Source of the DNA: Pseudomonadota bacterium
GTDB lineage: Bacteria; Myxococcota_A; Polyangia; GCA-2747355
Assembly: GCA_016711215.1 (NCBI GenBank)
Contig: JADJTL010000005.1
Location: forward strand, 124,001 to 188,000
Length of the DNA: 64,000 bases
Reading direction: 5' to 3'
Shown here: positions 35,956-45,080 of the stretch, piece after piece
Numbering within the stretch: the first letter of the stretch is position 1
How the letters are laid out: each line of letters starts with the position of its first letter
Made by a program: the position numbers and the translations under genes
Notes under the pieces: model-generated
Seen by the model: the letters and a program-made list of their open reading frames with translations, nothing else
Databases searched by the model: none
Told to the model about the DNA's origin: nothing

Positions 35956-36759
35956 TCAAAACCCCAGCGTGATCAAGATGTCGGTCAGGATGAAGTCGAT
36001 CACGAGGATCGACACCGAGGAGATGACGACCGTGCGCATCGTCGCCAGCCCGACGCCACGAGCCCCACCGCTGGCGTTGTAACCCTGGTGGCAACCGACG
36101 AGAGCGACCGTCAGCCCGAAGAAGAGGGCCTTGATCAGCCCCATCCCTACGTCGTCGAAGTCGGTGTACCAGCGCGTGTTGTGCATGAAGATGCCGCGAT
36201 CGACGCCCTTGACGACCACGGCGAAGAGGTACGCGCCAAACATGCCGCAGACGTCGTAGACGATGGTCAGCGCCGGCAACACCAGCGTCGAGGCGATCAG
36301 CCGCGGCACCACGAGGTACTGGATGGGGTTGACCGCGAGCGTCGAGAGCGCATCGATCTGCTCGCTGATGCGCATCGAGCCGAGCTCCGTCGCCATCGCC
36401 GAACCGGCGCGCCCCGCGACCATCAACGCGGTGATCACGGGCGCGATCTCACGCGCGAGCGTCAGCGCGACCGCGGTGCCGACGTAGCCGTCGGCCTGGA
36501 ACACGCGGAAGGCCTCGACGCTCTGCAGCCCGAAGACCCCGCCGGTGAAGAGGCTGACCAGGACGATGATGCTGAGCGAGCCCACGCCGATGAAGTCCAG
36601 CTGCTGCAGCAGGAGGCCGAAGCGATAGGGCGGCCGCACGGCCCAGAGCGCCGCATGGAAGAGCAGCAGCAACATCTCGCCGAAGAGCTGCAAGAAGCGC
36701 CGCGGCAGGCTCCAGCCACGATCGACGACGCGCGAGAGGGAGGTGAGCGTGTTCGGCAT
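35956..36759 (-). CDS. ABC transporter permease of the MCE/Mla system (MlaE type)
   Basis: A 267-residue integral membrane protein of the MlaE/YrbE family. It has about five to six hydrophobic helices and the family motifs LTLAREIAPVITALMVAGRAGSA (split here for length: AREIAPVITALMV and GRAGSAMATELG) and SMRISEQIDALSTLAVNP. It forms the membrane core of the lipid transporter with the neighbouring ATPase and MCE protein. It starts 6 bases after the alr stop and ends directly before the ATPase gene. Confidence 0.93.
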   Translation of the reverse strand: MPNTLTSLSRVVDRGWSLPRRFLQLFGEMLLLLFHAALWAVRPPYRFGLLLQQLDFIGVGSLSIIVLVSLFTGGVFGLQSVEAFRVFQADGYVGTAVALTLAREIAPVITALMVAGRAGSAMATELGSMRISEQIDALSTLAVNPIQYLVVPRLIASTLVLPALTIVYDVCGMFGAYLFAVVVKGVDRGIFMHNTRWYTDFDDVGMGLIKALFFGLTVALVGCHQGYNASGGARGVGLATMRTVVISSVSILVIDFILTDILITLGF

Positions 36760-36765
36760 CTGAGG

Positions 36766-37977
36766 TCAGCGCGACGCGACCACGGCGACGTGGGCCTGGC
36801 CCGTCGCCTGTCGTAGCTCGGCCTCGGGCAGTCCCGGGTAGGCGCGCGGCACGCGCTTCGAGATCGCCGTCAGCACCTCGTAGGATATCGTCTCGCCCCA
36901 GCCCGCGAGCTCGTCGGGCGTCACGGCGAGCGCACCGCTCCCGCCGAGCAGCACGACCGGGTCGCCGACAGCGACGCCCGGAAGCTCGGTGACATCGATC
37001 ATGCAGAGGTCCATGCAGACACGCCCCACGATCCTCGCCCGCCGGGGTCCACCGCCCACCCCGGGGAGCAAGACCTCAGCCCGATTCGACAGCCGGCGCG
37101 CGTAGCCGTCGGCGTAGCCCACCGGGATCGTGGCGATGCGCGAGGGCCGGGTCGTGACGAAGGTCGCACCATAACTCACAGGCGTGCCCGCTGGCACGTC
37201 ACGCAGGGCATTGATGCGCGTCGACCAGCTCAGCACCGGCTTCAGGCCCGGGTCGGGCACCTCAGCGCTCGGCAGCGCACCGTAGAGCCCGAGCCCGATA
37301 CGGACCAGATCAAAGCGCGCGGCGGGCAGGCGCAGGGCCGCCGCCGTATTCGCCGCGTGGATCGCCTGCGGGTCCGCACCCAGGGCGCGCGCGCGCTCCA
37401 GGCAGCGAACGAAGGTCGCGAGCTGGGCCTCGGTCGCCTCCAGGTCCCGCTCCTCGGCGCAGGCAAAATGCGTCGCCAGCCCATCGACGCGAATCGACGG
37501 ATGCGCGGCGCAGCGGCGCAGGAAGAGGTCGAAGGGGCCCTCCCCCACGCCGAGGCGCGTCATCCCCGTATCGACCTTGAGGTGCAGCCCAAAGCGCGTC
37601 CGACCGGCCGCGCGGGCGGCGAGCGCAAAGGCCTCGACGTCGCCGGGGTCGCCGACCATCGGGATCAGCTCGCGAGCGACCACCTCGCCGTGGTCGCGGC
37701 CGAACGAGGCGCCCATCACCAGCACCCGCGTACGAACCCCCGCCTCGCGCAGCTGCACACCCTCCTCGACCGTGGCCACGCCGAGGCCCCAGACCCCCAG
37801 GCCCTCGACCATCCGGGCCACGGCGATCGCGCCGTGCCCGTAGGCGTCGGCCTTGATCACGGCCAGGATCCCAACCCGCGACCCGACCGCCTGGCGGATG
37901 GCACGCAGGTTCTCGGCGAGCTGCCGGAGGTCGACCTCGGCGACGGTGGGGCGAATCGGCGTGGGCAGCGCGGTCAT
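36766..37977 (-). CDS. alr: Alanine racemase
   Basis: PLP enzyme making D-alanine for peptidoglycan. The 403-residue protein has the PLP Lys42 in VIKADAYGHGA and the catalytic Tyr269 in PVSYGATFV. Other landmarks are LKVDTGMTRLG and VGRVCMDLCMIDVT. Its position directly upstream of mlaE suggests co-transcription of cell-wall and lipid-transport genes. The start region is shared with the divergent zinc-ribbon gene (198 bases between starts). Confidence 0.95.
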   Translation of the reverse strand: MTALPTPIRPTVAEVDLRQLAENLRAIRQAVGSRVGILAVIKADAYGHGAIAVARMVEGLGVWGLGVATVEEGVQLREAGVRTRVLVMGASFGRDHGEVVARELIPMVGDPGDVEAFALAARAAGRTRFGLHLKVDTGMTRLGVGEGPFDLFLRRCAAHPSIRVDGLATHFACAEERDLEATEAQLATFVRCLERARALGADPQAIHAANTAAALRLPAARFDLVRIGLGLYGALPSAEVPDPGLKPVLSWSTRINALRDVPAGTPVSYGATFVTTRPSRIATIPVGYADGYARRLSNRAEVLLPGVGGGPRRARIVGRVCMDLCMIDVTELPGVAVGDPVVLLGGSGALAVTPDELAGWGETISYEVLTAISKRVPRAYPGLPEAELRQATGQAHVAVVASR

Positions 37978-38075
37978 GCTGAGCTGTCTGCCTCGCCCTC
38001 CTGGCGACGGGCCGCGGCGGCGTTGGCGGCCGAGTGTCTTACGCCCCTCGGATCGGTGTCAACCGAGGCGCCGGT

Positions 38076-38104
38076 TTGACCCTCCGCGGCGACGATGGTA
38101 GATC
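38076..38104 (+). promoter_or_regulatory. Weak candidate promoter for the zinc-ribbon/PilZ cluster
   Basis: TTGACC (38076-38081) and TAGATC (38099-38104) are 17 bases apart. The -35 box matches 5 of 6 and the -10 box only 3 of 6. It lies about 70 bases before the start of the zinc-ribbon gene. It is reported as a candidate only. Confidence 0.3.
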
Positions 38105-38175
38105 ACTCGCCGTCGCTTCACTGCAGGTCGACCGTCACCTTCACGTCGAGCTTCCCTTTCAAGTCGAGACGCTGC

Positions 38176-38484
38176 GTGGCTTACTTCTGCTTCAAGTGCC
38201 GCAACGAGCTAGAGCTGATCATCACGGTCGGCGTCAAGGTCGGCCGGCTCGATACCTGTCCGCACTGCGGCGCGTACATGCACTGCTGCAAGAACTGCGG
38301 CTTCTACGATGCCAGCGTCCATAACGAATGCCTCGAGACCCAGGCCGACTTCATCCGTGATCGCGAGACGGCCAACTTCTGCCATCACTACTTCATCAAG
38401 GATCGCGAGGCCGCACCTGAGGTCGACGACGGCGCGGCCCGGGCACGGTCGCGGCTCGACCAGCTCTTCAAGGGCCTGAAGTAG
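38176..38484 (+). CDS. Zinc-ribbon protein
   Basis: A 102-residue protein with four Cys pairs or near-pairs in 55 residues: YFCFKCRNEL, DTCPHCGAYMHCCKNCGFY, then NECLE and NFCHHYF. This pattern is typical of one or two zinc ribbons. Similar short proteins beginning with YFCFKCRNELE occur in Deltaproteobacteria and related groups, without a known function. The GTG start at 38176 begins just before the conserved part. It is followed after 1 base by a second Cys-rich gene and then a PilZ gene, so the three are probably co-transcribed. Confidence 0.8.
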   Translation: MAYFCFKCRNELELIITVGVKVGRLDTCPHCGAYMHCCKNCGFYDASVHNECLETQADFIRDRETANFCHHYFIKDREAAPEVDDGAARARSRLDQLFKGLK

Positions 38485-38485
38485 C

Positions 38486-38971
38486 GTGAGCGCCGCAAAC
38501 GCCGCCGCCGCGCCAGAGGGGGCGCCCGCCAGCACCGACGCCCCAGCGGAAGGCGCCGCGGAGAGCATCGATCTCGACGAGCGCTTTCTCTGCACCGACG
38601 GCGCCTGCATCGGCGTGATCGGCGCCGCGGGCTACTGCCGGGAATGCGGCAAGCCGATCGCTGCCGGGGAGCTCGGCCGCTTCGAGCAGGTGACAGGAGC
38701 GCGCCTCGGCCCCAGCTTCCGCGCGCAGGAGGCCTCGCCGAGCGCGGCGCTCGCGGGGGGCAGCGGGCAGCTGCCGGCGGTCGATCCAGCCGGCGACTGG
38801 GCGGGGGCGCGATTGCAGGGCGACGGCGGCAGCGCGACGATCGCTGACAGCTCTGCGCCAGACCTGGAAACGCGCGAGCTCTGCCCCGACGGCGCCTGCA
38901 TCGGGGTGATCGGCAGCGACGGCCGGTGCAAGGAATGCGGCGCCGCGCTCGCCACCTGGGAAAGCCGCTAG
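38486..38971 (+). CDS. Protein with two DGACIGVIG Cys-rich repeats
   Basis: A 161-residue protein with two copies of the motif C-x-DGACIGVIG-x(3)-C-x-ECG: FLCTDGACIGVIGAAGYCRE and, 85 residues later, ELCPDGACIGVIGSDGRCKE. Each repeat has four Cys (C-x4-C ... C-x2-C) and should bind one zinc ion. The linker is Ala/Gly/Ser-rich. I know this motif from predicted proteins of Deltaproteobacteria but not any function. The GTG start at 38486 lies one base after the preceding stop, and the stop is immediately followed by the ATG of the PilZ gene. Confidence 0.75.
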   Translation: MSAANAAAAPEGAPASTDAPAEGAAESIDLDERFLCTDGACIGVIGAAGYCRECGKPIAAGELGRFEQVTGARLGPSFRAQEASPSAALAGGSGQLPAVDPAGDWAGARLQGDGGSATIADSSAPDLETRELCPDGACIGVIGSDGRCKECGAALATWESR

Positions 38972-39595
38972 ATGGCGCCACCGCCCAAGCCCGCACCGGC
39001 GGCCAAGCCGGCACCCGCGACGCAGCCCACGCCGCAGACGAAACCCACGCCAGCGGCAAGACCCGCGCCGGCTGCGAAACCCGCGCCTGCGACGAAACCC
39101 ACGCCAGCGCCCAAGCTCGGCGCGGGGCCCCGTTCCGCGGCAGCGCCCACGCCAGCCCTCAGTCCCCCGCTCGCGGCGCGCCCGCCGGCGGCCGCAGGAC
39201 CATCGCCGACCCCGTGGCCGGCGGTGCAGGCGCCCCCCAAGCACCTCGGCGCGAACCCGAGCGATCGGCGCGCTCACCCGCGCCAGGATCTGCTAGCGCA
39301 GGTGCAGGTCACCCGCGACTCCGAGGTGTACATCCTTTCGACGCTGAACGTCAGCCGCGGCGGCCTCTTTGTGCAATGCGCGCCAGCCGAAGCCCCCGAC
39401 CTCCTGCTCGGCCGCGAGGTCGAGGTATTGATCTTCGCGCCCGAGGAGGCCATCGAGGACGTGGGGGGCCAAGCGCGCGTGGCTCGCATCGACGACGGCA
39501 GCGCGCCCGGACACCTCGCTGGGGTCGGCCTGCGCTTCACGCAACTCGACGCTGAAAACACGCGCCGGCTGGAGCGCTTGATCGGGCTGTCGTAG
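38972..39595 (+). CDS. PilZ-domain protein with proline/alanine-rich N-terminus
   Basis: Residues 1-95 are a Lys/Pro/Ala/Thr repeat (PAPAAKPAP-type), probably disordered. Residues 97-207 are a PilZ domain with both halves of the cyclic di-GMP-binding signature: RRAHPR and NVSRGG. It is therefore likely to bind c-di-GMP and regulate motility, secretion or transcription; the partner is unknown. The ATG follows the TAG of the DGACIGVIG gene with no gap, so expression is coupled. The basic N-terminal arm could contact nucleic acid or another protein (inference). Confidence 0.88.
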   Translation: MAPPPKPAPAAKPAPATQPTPQTKPTPAARPAPAAKPAPATKPTPAPKLGAGPRSAAAPTPALSPPLAARPPAAAGPSPTPWPAVQAPPKHLGANPSDRRAHPRQDLLAQVQVTRDSEVYILSTLNVSRGGLFVQCAPAEAPDLLLGREVEVLIFAPEEAIEDVGGQARVARIDDGSAPGHLAGVGLRFTQLDAENTRRLERLIGLS

Positions 39596-39650
39596 CGAAG
39601 CGCCAGGGGTCAGCCCCGCGCCCAGGCTTCCCAGGATCGCCAGGAGTCCG

Positions 39651-40545
39651 ATGCAGACCGAACTGCAGACCGAACTGAAGAGCCGCAAGCTGCGTCAGAT
39701 CCTCGGCCGGATGAACTCGGCGCTGGTCTGCTTCTCCGGCGGCGTCGACTCGGCGCTGCTGCTGGCTGTGGCCGTGGACGTTCTCGGCGACCACGTCACT
39801 GCCTTTACGGCGGACTCCCCCGCTCCCACGCGAAGAGCTGGCCCAGGCGGCTGCCCTCGCGCGGCGGCTCGGCGCGCGCCACGTCGTGCGCGCAACCCAC
39901 GAGCTCGAGAACGCCGACTATGCGGCCAATCCAAGCAATCGCTGCTATTTCTGCAAGACCGAGCTGCTGCGCACCGCCGCCCTCGTGGCTGGCGAGCTGG
40001 GTTGTGAGGCGCTGCTGATCGGCACCACGGCAGACGATCTCGGTGGGCATCGCCCCGGCCTGCAAGCGGCGGGCGAGCGCGGCGCCCGGCACCCGCTGGT
40101 CGAGGCCGACCTCAACAAGGCCGACGTGCGGGCGCTGGCCGAGCAGCTCGGGCTGCCGGTGTGGGACAAGCCGGAGATGGCCTGTCTGGCCTCGCGCCTG
40201 CCCTACGGCACACCCGTCACGCGCGAGCGCCTGGCGCGCGTCGAGCGCTTCGAACGCGGACTCGGCACGCTCGGCCTGACGGGCCTGCGCGTGCGACTGC
40301 ACGATCCCGTGGCACGCCTCGAGCTGCCCGCCGAGCAGATCGTCCGCGCGGCCAGCCCCGCGCTGCGCGAGCAGATCGTCCGGCTCGGCCGTGAATGCGG
40401 CTTTGTCTACGTCACGCTCGACCTCACCGGCTACCGGCGTGGCGCGATGAATGAGCCGCTGCCCGAGGGTGAAGGCGGTCCCGATGCGACCCAGGTCGAG
40501 CACGCCACGCGCGGCGCCGGCGCCCACAGGTCCAGGGTCTCGTAG
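39651..40545 (+). pseudogene. larE: LarE sulfur transferase, interrupted by a one-base insertion
   Basis: LarE donates sulfur to the nickel-pincer nucleotide cofactor of lactate racemase. The first frame carries the PP-loop SGGVDSALLLAVA (residues 29-41) up to FTADSP. The rest (ATHELENADYAANPSNRCYF, MACLASRLPYGTPVTRERL, GLRVRLHDPVARLELP) is in another frame. Removing one C from the CCCCC run at 39817-39821 restores SPLPREELAQAAALARRLGA and a 297-residue protein, close to family length. The sulfur-donor Cys region is intact. No larA, larB or larC is nearby. As with nrdR and yceD, the break is at a homopolymer. Confidence 0.82.
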
Positions 40546-40555
40546 GTCGACGGTC

Positions 40556-42226
40556 TTAGGGGCGTGTCGTCGCGGCGACGGTGACGCTGTCGGGCGAGAC
40601 GTTGCCGGCGCTGTCATGGGCCCGCACGCGGGCGTAGTAGGTCGTGCTGGCCTGCAAGAGGGTCGGGTTGGAGCCGCCATTGCTCAGGCTCGTCCTCAGC
40701 GCCGTCCCAACGTCCCTGTCGCGCCAGCCCTTGAGCACCCGGGTGAACTCAGCGTCGGAGGCCACGTCGACGCGGTAGCGCGCGAGACCGCTGCCTCCCG
40801 CTTCATCCGCCGAGGCCTCCCACTGCAGCGCGAAACCGATCGCGCCGGACCACGGCGACGCCGTCAAGCCCGTCACCCGCGATGGCGGCAGCAGCTCCGG
40901 GCTGCCCACGGCCGTCTCCTCCGCCAGCGAGCGCTGGCTCAGGTCGAGCCGGAACTGGCGCACGACGGCGGAGCTCCCCTCGCGCAGCCTGTGATCGTAG
41001 TCGACGAGCAGATAGCGGGCCGGATCATCGTCGAGGAAGACGCCCGAGGGGTAGCCGCTCAGCGCGTGCTGATAGGCGTTCGTGGCGTGGGCATGGGCGG
41101 GGCCCCAGTCGACGCGGCCCCGAGGCTCCGCCGCGTTGAGGAAGTGATCGCTGACACGGCCGACGCGATAGTAGCTCTGATTCGTTTCCCGATCGGCGTA
41201 GGTCAGCAGGACGCGCGGCGTGGGACCCGGAAGCAGATCGAGCATCGGCGAAACGAGCTTGCCATAGGCCCCGTTGGGATAGAGCGCGTCGACGAGCTCA
41301 CCGTTCTCGCTCCAGCTCTGGCCGGCATCGGTAGACTTGAAGAACACGAGCGCATGGCGGCCCCGCGAGACGGCGAGCCAATTGCTGGCGGTGATGGCCA
41401 GCACGCTATGCTCCGAGTACTGGTACCCGTCGGCCGAGGGATACTTCAGGACCGGCGCGCCCCGCGTCCACCGATACTCCTGGCCGACGCGCTCGCCGAA
41501 CCAGTTCTGCAGGTAGAAGAAGCGATCCCCGCTTGGATGCACATAGCCGGTGAGCAGCAGCCTGCCGTCGGGCAAGGCGAGCATACGCCCGTAGGGCTGG
41601 CCCTGGGCGATCGGCAGCACCTCGGCGCCGAGGGCGGGTGGCTCGACGAGATACTCCGCCGACCAGCGCCGCGTCGTCGGGTCGAGATAGGTGTAGAACC
41701 AGTTCTGCCAAGAGGGTGACACGACCCCGCCGTCGCCTGTCGTGTAGGTCTTGCGGATGAAGACCACGACGAGCGTGCCGTCGTGGGTCGTGCCGATGTT
41801 CCCGACCCGGACATCGTCGCCGTCGCGCGAGGGCAAGACCAGCTCGGGGGCGGACCAGCTCCGCCCGGCGTTGTCCGAGAAACGATAGACCCCCGTGCCG
41901 AGGCGATAGTGATCGGGGCCCTTTCGGTAAAACACGTGCAGGCGTTCGGCGTCTCGGCTGACGATGCCAAAGTGGTTGTAGCCCTCGCGATCGAGCTCCT
42001 GAAAGCCTTCCTCTGGGCGCATCGACCCATCGCCACCGGCAGCCGCGTCGTTGGCTCGCGCCTCGGGGGGGCCTCCTCTGGCGTCATCGCGCGCACCGGC
42101 ATCGCGCTCTGACCCGACGTCGCGACGCACGTCCGTCCGGCGGTCACCACAGGCGCCCAAGCCGCTGAGCAGGGCGCCAGCAGCGAGGCCGCTGAGTAGC
42201 AGGTTACGCGCGTGTATTAGCGACAT
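40556..42226 (-). CDS. Sialidase-like (BNR repeat) lipoprotein with C-terminal Fn3-like domain
   Basis: A 556-residue predicted lipoprotein: lipobox LSGLGAC with Cys26, then a disordered Asp/Ala-rich stretch. Residues 90-450 resemble a six-bladed sialidase-type propeller with Asp-box motifs FSDNAGRSWSAP and STDAGQSWSENG. Residues 460-556 look like a fibronectin type III domain (SPWSGAIGFALQWEASADEA, YYARVRAHDSAGNVSPDS). The catalytic Arg triad of true sialidases cannot be confirmed by eye, so the substrate is open. Its start overlaps the end of the beta-helix lipoprotein gene by 10 bases, suggesting paired function on a surface glycan. Confidence 0.78.
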   Translation of the reverse strand: MSLIHARNLLLSGLAAGALLSGLGACGDRRTDVRRDVGSERDAGARDDARGGPPEARANDAAAGGDGSMRPEEGFQELDREGYNHFGIVSRDAERLHVFYRKGPDHYRLGTGVYRFSDNAGRSWSAPELVLPSRDGDDVRVGNIGTTHDGTLVVVFIRKTYTTGDGGVVSPSWQNWFYTYLDPTTRRWSAEYLVEPPALGAEVLPIAQGQPYGRMLALPDGRLLLTGYVHPSGDRFFYLQNWFGERVGQEYRWTRGAPVLKYPSADGYQYSEHSVLAITASNWLAVSRGRHALVFFKSTDAGQSWSENGELVDALYPNGAYGKLVSPMLDLLPGPTPRVLLTYADRETNQSYYRVGRVSDHFLNAAEPRGRVDWGPAHAHATNAYQHALSGYPSGVFLDDDPARYLLVDYDHRLREGSSAVVRQFRLDLSQRSLAEETAVGSPELLPPSRVTGLTASPWSGAIGFALQWEASADEAGGSGLARYRVDVASDAEFTRVLKGWRDRDVGTALRTSLSNGGSNPTLLQASTTYYARVRAHDSAGNVSPDSVTVAATTRP

Positions 42227-44259
42227 TCGAAGACCTCTCCGCTCGGCGTGGCCGGCGTCAGCACGTTGTTGTCCTTGATCGCGGGCCGCATGTCAGCGCA
42301 GGTATGCGCGGCCTTATCGATCATGCGCACGACCGGATCAGCCGCAGTCGAGGTGCTGAAGTAGTTCAGCTCGACGCGGTTGTCGGCCATCGTCGCGTAG
42401 GCTGGCGCGAGCTTGGCCATGCCGAAGGCCGGACCTGCGGAGGACGCGACCGTATTGCCTCGGATGGCATTATGGTTGCCGCCGTGCAGATAGATGCTTC
42501 CGGAGTGGGCACGACCTTGCTCGACGTGATTCTCACGCAGGGTGAAGTGACTGGCGCCGTGATCGAGGTAGACGCCGACGGCCAGCGGCGGCCAGAGGGC
42601 GGGCACGCCAGCCGTGTTCCCCACCCCACCCACGATCCGGTTGCGCTCGATCAGCTGGTCCAGCGTCAGCGTGTTGCCCGCGCCGTTGAAGTAGATGCCG
42701 CCGCAGTCGTTGAGCAGCGCGCAGAAGCCGCTGATCGCGTTGTTCCTGACCGTCAGCGCGACGGTCGAGGGACCCAGCATCACGCCGGCGTAGCCAGGCT
42801 GCTCGACGTGATTGCCCTCGACCAGCAACCTGCCCTGCCGTGAAGCGCGAATCCCGTTGAAGTCCATCCCGAGCGCGGCCTGGTTGTGTAGCCGCCCCGG
42901 ACGCAAGACGCGATTGTTGACCACGCGGGTGCTACCAGCCACATCCAGCACGGAGATCCCATTGCCCGCGGCGTCGGCCACCGTGCAGTCCTCGACGCGA
43001 GCAGACCCCGAGAGCTTCCAGGCGCTGATCCCGCTGTCCTCGGGCTGCTCGACGCCGACCCGCTCGACGGTCAGGTTGCGGGCCTGGATCAGCGCCAGGC
43101 CTCGCGTGGCCGGACGTCTGAGCACCAGATCGCGCACCGTCAGATCCAGCGGGGCCTGGCCGAAATTGCCTGAGATGGCCGCGCCGCGCAGCGCGTCCCC
43201 TGCCGCGAAATTGATCTCGGCAGCCGCCGCCGAGGGCGCCTGACCGTCCGGTGGCCAGAAGTAGAGCGCCTGCTCGGTTGGGTGGTAGTACCACTCTCCC
43301 GGCTCGTCGATCATCGGCAAGGTGTTGAAGAGGATGAAGCCGAAGCCCGGCGCCGGCATCTCGTTGCCCGTCTCCGGCCTACGCAGCGAGTCCTCAAGCG
43401 CCAGCGAGTTTCGCTCCGGATTGTGCCAGACGATGGCGCTGCGCTGTAGCGACCAGTTGCTGGTCCGGACCACCGCAAAAGCCCCCGGAGCAACACCGAA
43501 GGTTCGCAGGGGCCAGGTCGGGTTCTGCGCATCGTCGCCAACGACGCAGGTGGCCGCCCCGCAGCCTCCTGGAGCACCCTCATAGAAGACCGTCGTGCGG
43601 AAGTAGCGCGGCTCGCCCGCCGCGCTGGGATTGGGGTGGCGCGCCAGCATCATGCGCTCCGCACCGTAATAGAGCTGTTGCACAGGCCTGGCGATCGGCC
43701 CGGCACGAAAGAGCGGCACGCCCTGAAGGTGCGCGATCGCCGTCCCGTTGAAGGTGGGGTTGGCCACGGACTCCCAACTCAGCCCCAGCTCGGCCAGGGT
43801 TTGAGCGGCGGCGATCGTGGCTCGGGGCGCGCCCGCGACGGTGGTGACGACCACCTCGCCCTCGGCACCCTCACAGGCCGCGAGTCGCAGCGTGCCGACG
43901 AAGCGCTGACCGCCCGCGAAGCGCAGCTCCTCGCCGCCTGCGAAGCAGGCGGGGCCCCGCGCGGCAAACTCGGCGAGCGAGCTGAACTCACGTCGCGCGG
44001 GATCGGTGGTCAGGGCGGAGGAGATCGAGAAGACGACGGGCTCCCGCTGGCCAGCATCGCCGATCGCGCCGCCGCCGAGGTCGACTGCGCCGGAGGAAGT
44101 GTCGCGCAAGCCCCTGTCCCGCGACCGACCGTCGCCCGACCCGCCATCGCCCGCTGGCGACTGCGCCTCACGGGAAGCGTCGCTGGGAAAGGCCGGCCCG
44201 ACGGGGCCATCCGCGCAGGCGGCCAGTAGGCTCAACCCCAGAAGCGTCGCTCGGTGCAT
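42217..44259 (-). CDS. Lipoprotein with right-handed parallel beta-helix
   Basis: A 680-residue predicted lipoprotein (Cys15 in LSLLAAC) followed by an Asp/Gly/Ser-rich linker. From about residue 370 it has regular repeats typical of parallel beta-helix folds: LTVRDLVLRRPATRGLALIQ, ARVEDCTVADAAGNGISVLD, LLVEGNHVEQPGYAGVMLG, LTVRNNAISGFCALLNDCGG. Such folds are common in polysaccharide lyases and glycosidases. Residues 75-350 form an additional beta-rich domain of unknown type. It is coupled by a 10-base overlap to the sialidase-like gene downstream. Confidence 0.8.
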   Translation of the reverse strand: MHRATLLGLSLLAACADGPVGPAFPSDASREAQSPAGDGGSGDGRSRDRGLRDTSSGAVDLGGGAIGDAGQREPVVFSISSALTTDPARREFSSLAEFAARGPACFAGGEELRFAGGQRFVGTLRLAACEGAEGEVVVTTVAGAPRATIAAAQTLAELGLSWESVANPTFNGTAIAHLQGVPLFRAGPIARPVQQLYYGAERMMLARHPNPSAAGEPRYFRTTVFYEGAPGGCGAATCVVGDDAQNPTWPLRTFGVAPGAFAVVRTSNWSLQRSAIVWHNPERNSLALEDSLRRPETGNEMPAPGFGFILFNTLPMIDEPGEWYYHPTEQALYFWPPDGQAPSAAAAEINFAAGDALRGAAISGNFGQAPLDLTVRDLVLRRPATRGLALIQARNLTVERVGVEQPEDSGISAWKLSGSARVEDCTVADAAGNGISVLDVAGSTRVVNNRVLRPGRLHNQAALGMDFNGIRASRQGRLLVEGNHVEQPGYAGVMLGPSTVALTVRNNAISGFCALLNDCGGIYFNGAGNTLTLDQLIERNRIVGGVGNTAGVPALWPPLAVGVYLDHGASHFTLRENHVEQGRAHSGSIYLHGGNHNAIRGNTVASSAGPAFGMAKLAPAYATMADNRVELNYFSTSTAADPVVRMIDKAAHTCADMRPAIKDNNVLTPATPSGEVFECR

Positions 44260-44417
44260 CTCGACCTCCGCGTCGCGAGCTCTCGCGAGGGTAGCAGCGG
44301 CGCCGGTGTTTTCAGCGGGGCAGTTCGGCTGGCGCCGCAGCCCGGCGGCGGCGGGGACCGCGCGTGGTGCCAGCGGCGGCGACTACCTAGGGCGCGACCG
44401 GGAGCTCTGTCGACGGC

Positions 44418-45059
44418 TCAGTAGGCGTATTGGCAACGCCTCGCCACCAAGTCGCACTCAAACCAGTCCATAAACAGGCGCCCGCAGTCCGGCCCTGCAC
44501 AGCTGCAACCAATCACCGGCATGCACGTGCCAAAGCCAGGCGTCTCAAGCGCGAAGCCGAAGAGGATCCCGCAGTCCCCCACGCCACGGGCGACGAGCGG
44601 TCGACAATTTACAAAGCCACTGTCGCGACTGACGGCGCTATCGGCGCTGCTGGTCGCGTCCCGCGACACCCCGGCGTCGTAGCCAGCGCTCGCGTCCGGC
44701 GACACCCCGGCGTCGTAGCCAGCGCTCGCGTCGCGACGGGTCGGCGCCCGCGTGCAAAAGCCCGAGAGATTGCTCTCGCAGCGCCCGCTGATGGCCTGAC
44801 AGCGCCGCTCGAGCGCCGCCGACTCGACGCTGAGACAAATGCCCGCGGCGCGCTCGCAGATCGAGGCGTAGTCGAGGCAAAGGCCAGCGAGTTGGTCGCC
44901 AGTCTTGCCGGGCAGCGCCCGCTCGAGCGCCTGGAGTTGCCGATCGATCGGGTCGATCTCACCGGCACGATCGCCGCCGCAACCGCCTGCCAGCAGGGTG
45001 AGGCAGCTCAGGGCGAGCACTGTGTTGAGAGCGTGCGAACGATCAATGGGTCGATGCAT
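44418..45059 (-). CDS. Cys-rich lipoprotein of unknown function
   Basis: A 213-residue protein with a perfect ribosome binding site (AAGGAGG, 5 bases before ATG) and a lipobox near Cys27 (LAGGC). The mature part has many Cys (GLCLDYASICERAAGICL, RRCQAISGRC), suggesting disulfide bonds. It also has two copies of DASAGYDAGVS, encoded by a 36-bp repeat, and a Cys-rich C-terminal third (GVGDCGILFG, IGCSCAGPDCGRLF). It is one of three lipoprotein genes in the window preceded by the same 16-bp element. A much longer open frame continues 5' but has no start signal and is antisense to a better gene. Confidence 0.7.
   Translation of the reverse strand: MHRPIDRSHALNTVLALSCLTLLAGGCGGDRAGEIDPIDRQLQALERALPGKTGDQLAGLCLDYASICERAAGICLSVESAALERRCQAISGRCESNLSGFCTRAPTRRDASAGYDAGVSPDASAGYDAGVSRDATSSADSAVSRDSGFVNCRPLVARGVGDCGILFGFALETPGFGTCMPVIGCSCAGPDCGRLFMDWFECDLVARRCQYAY
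44665..44733. repeat. 36-bp direct repeat, about 2 copies
   Basis: Two nearly exact copies begin at 44665 and 44701, each starting gacaccccggcgtcgtagcc. They encode the duplicated peptide DASAGYDAGVS in the overlapping lipoprotein gene, which again marks the linker region as a repeat hotspot. Confidence 0.9.
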
Positions 45060-45080
45060 CGGTTCCTCCTTGGCTGTTGG

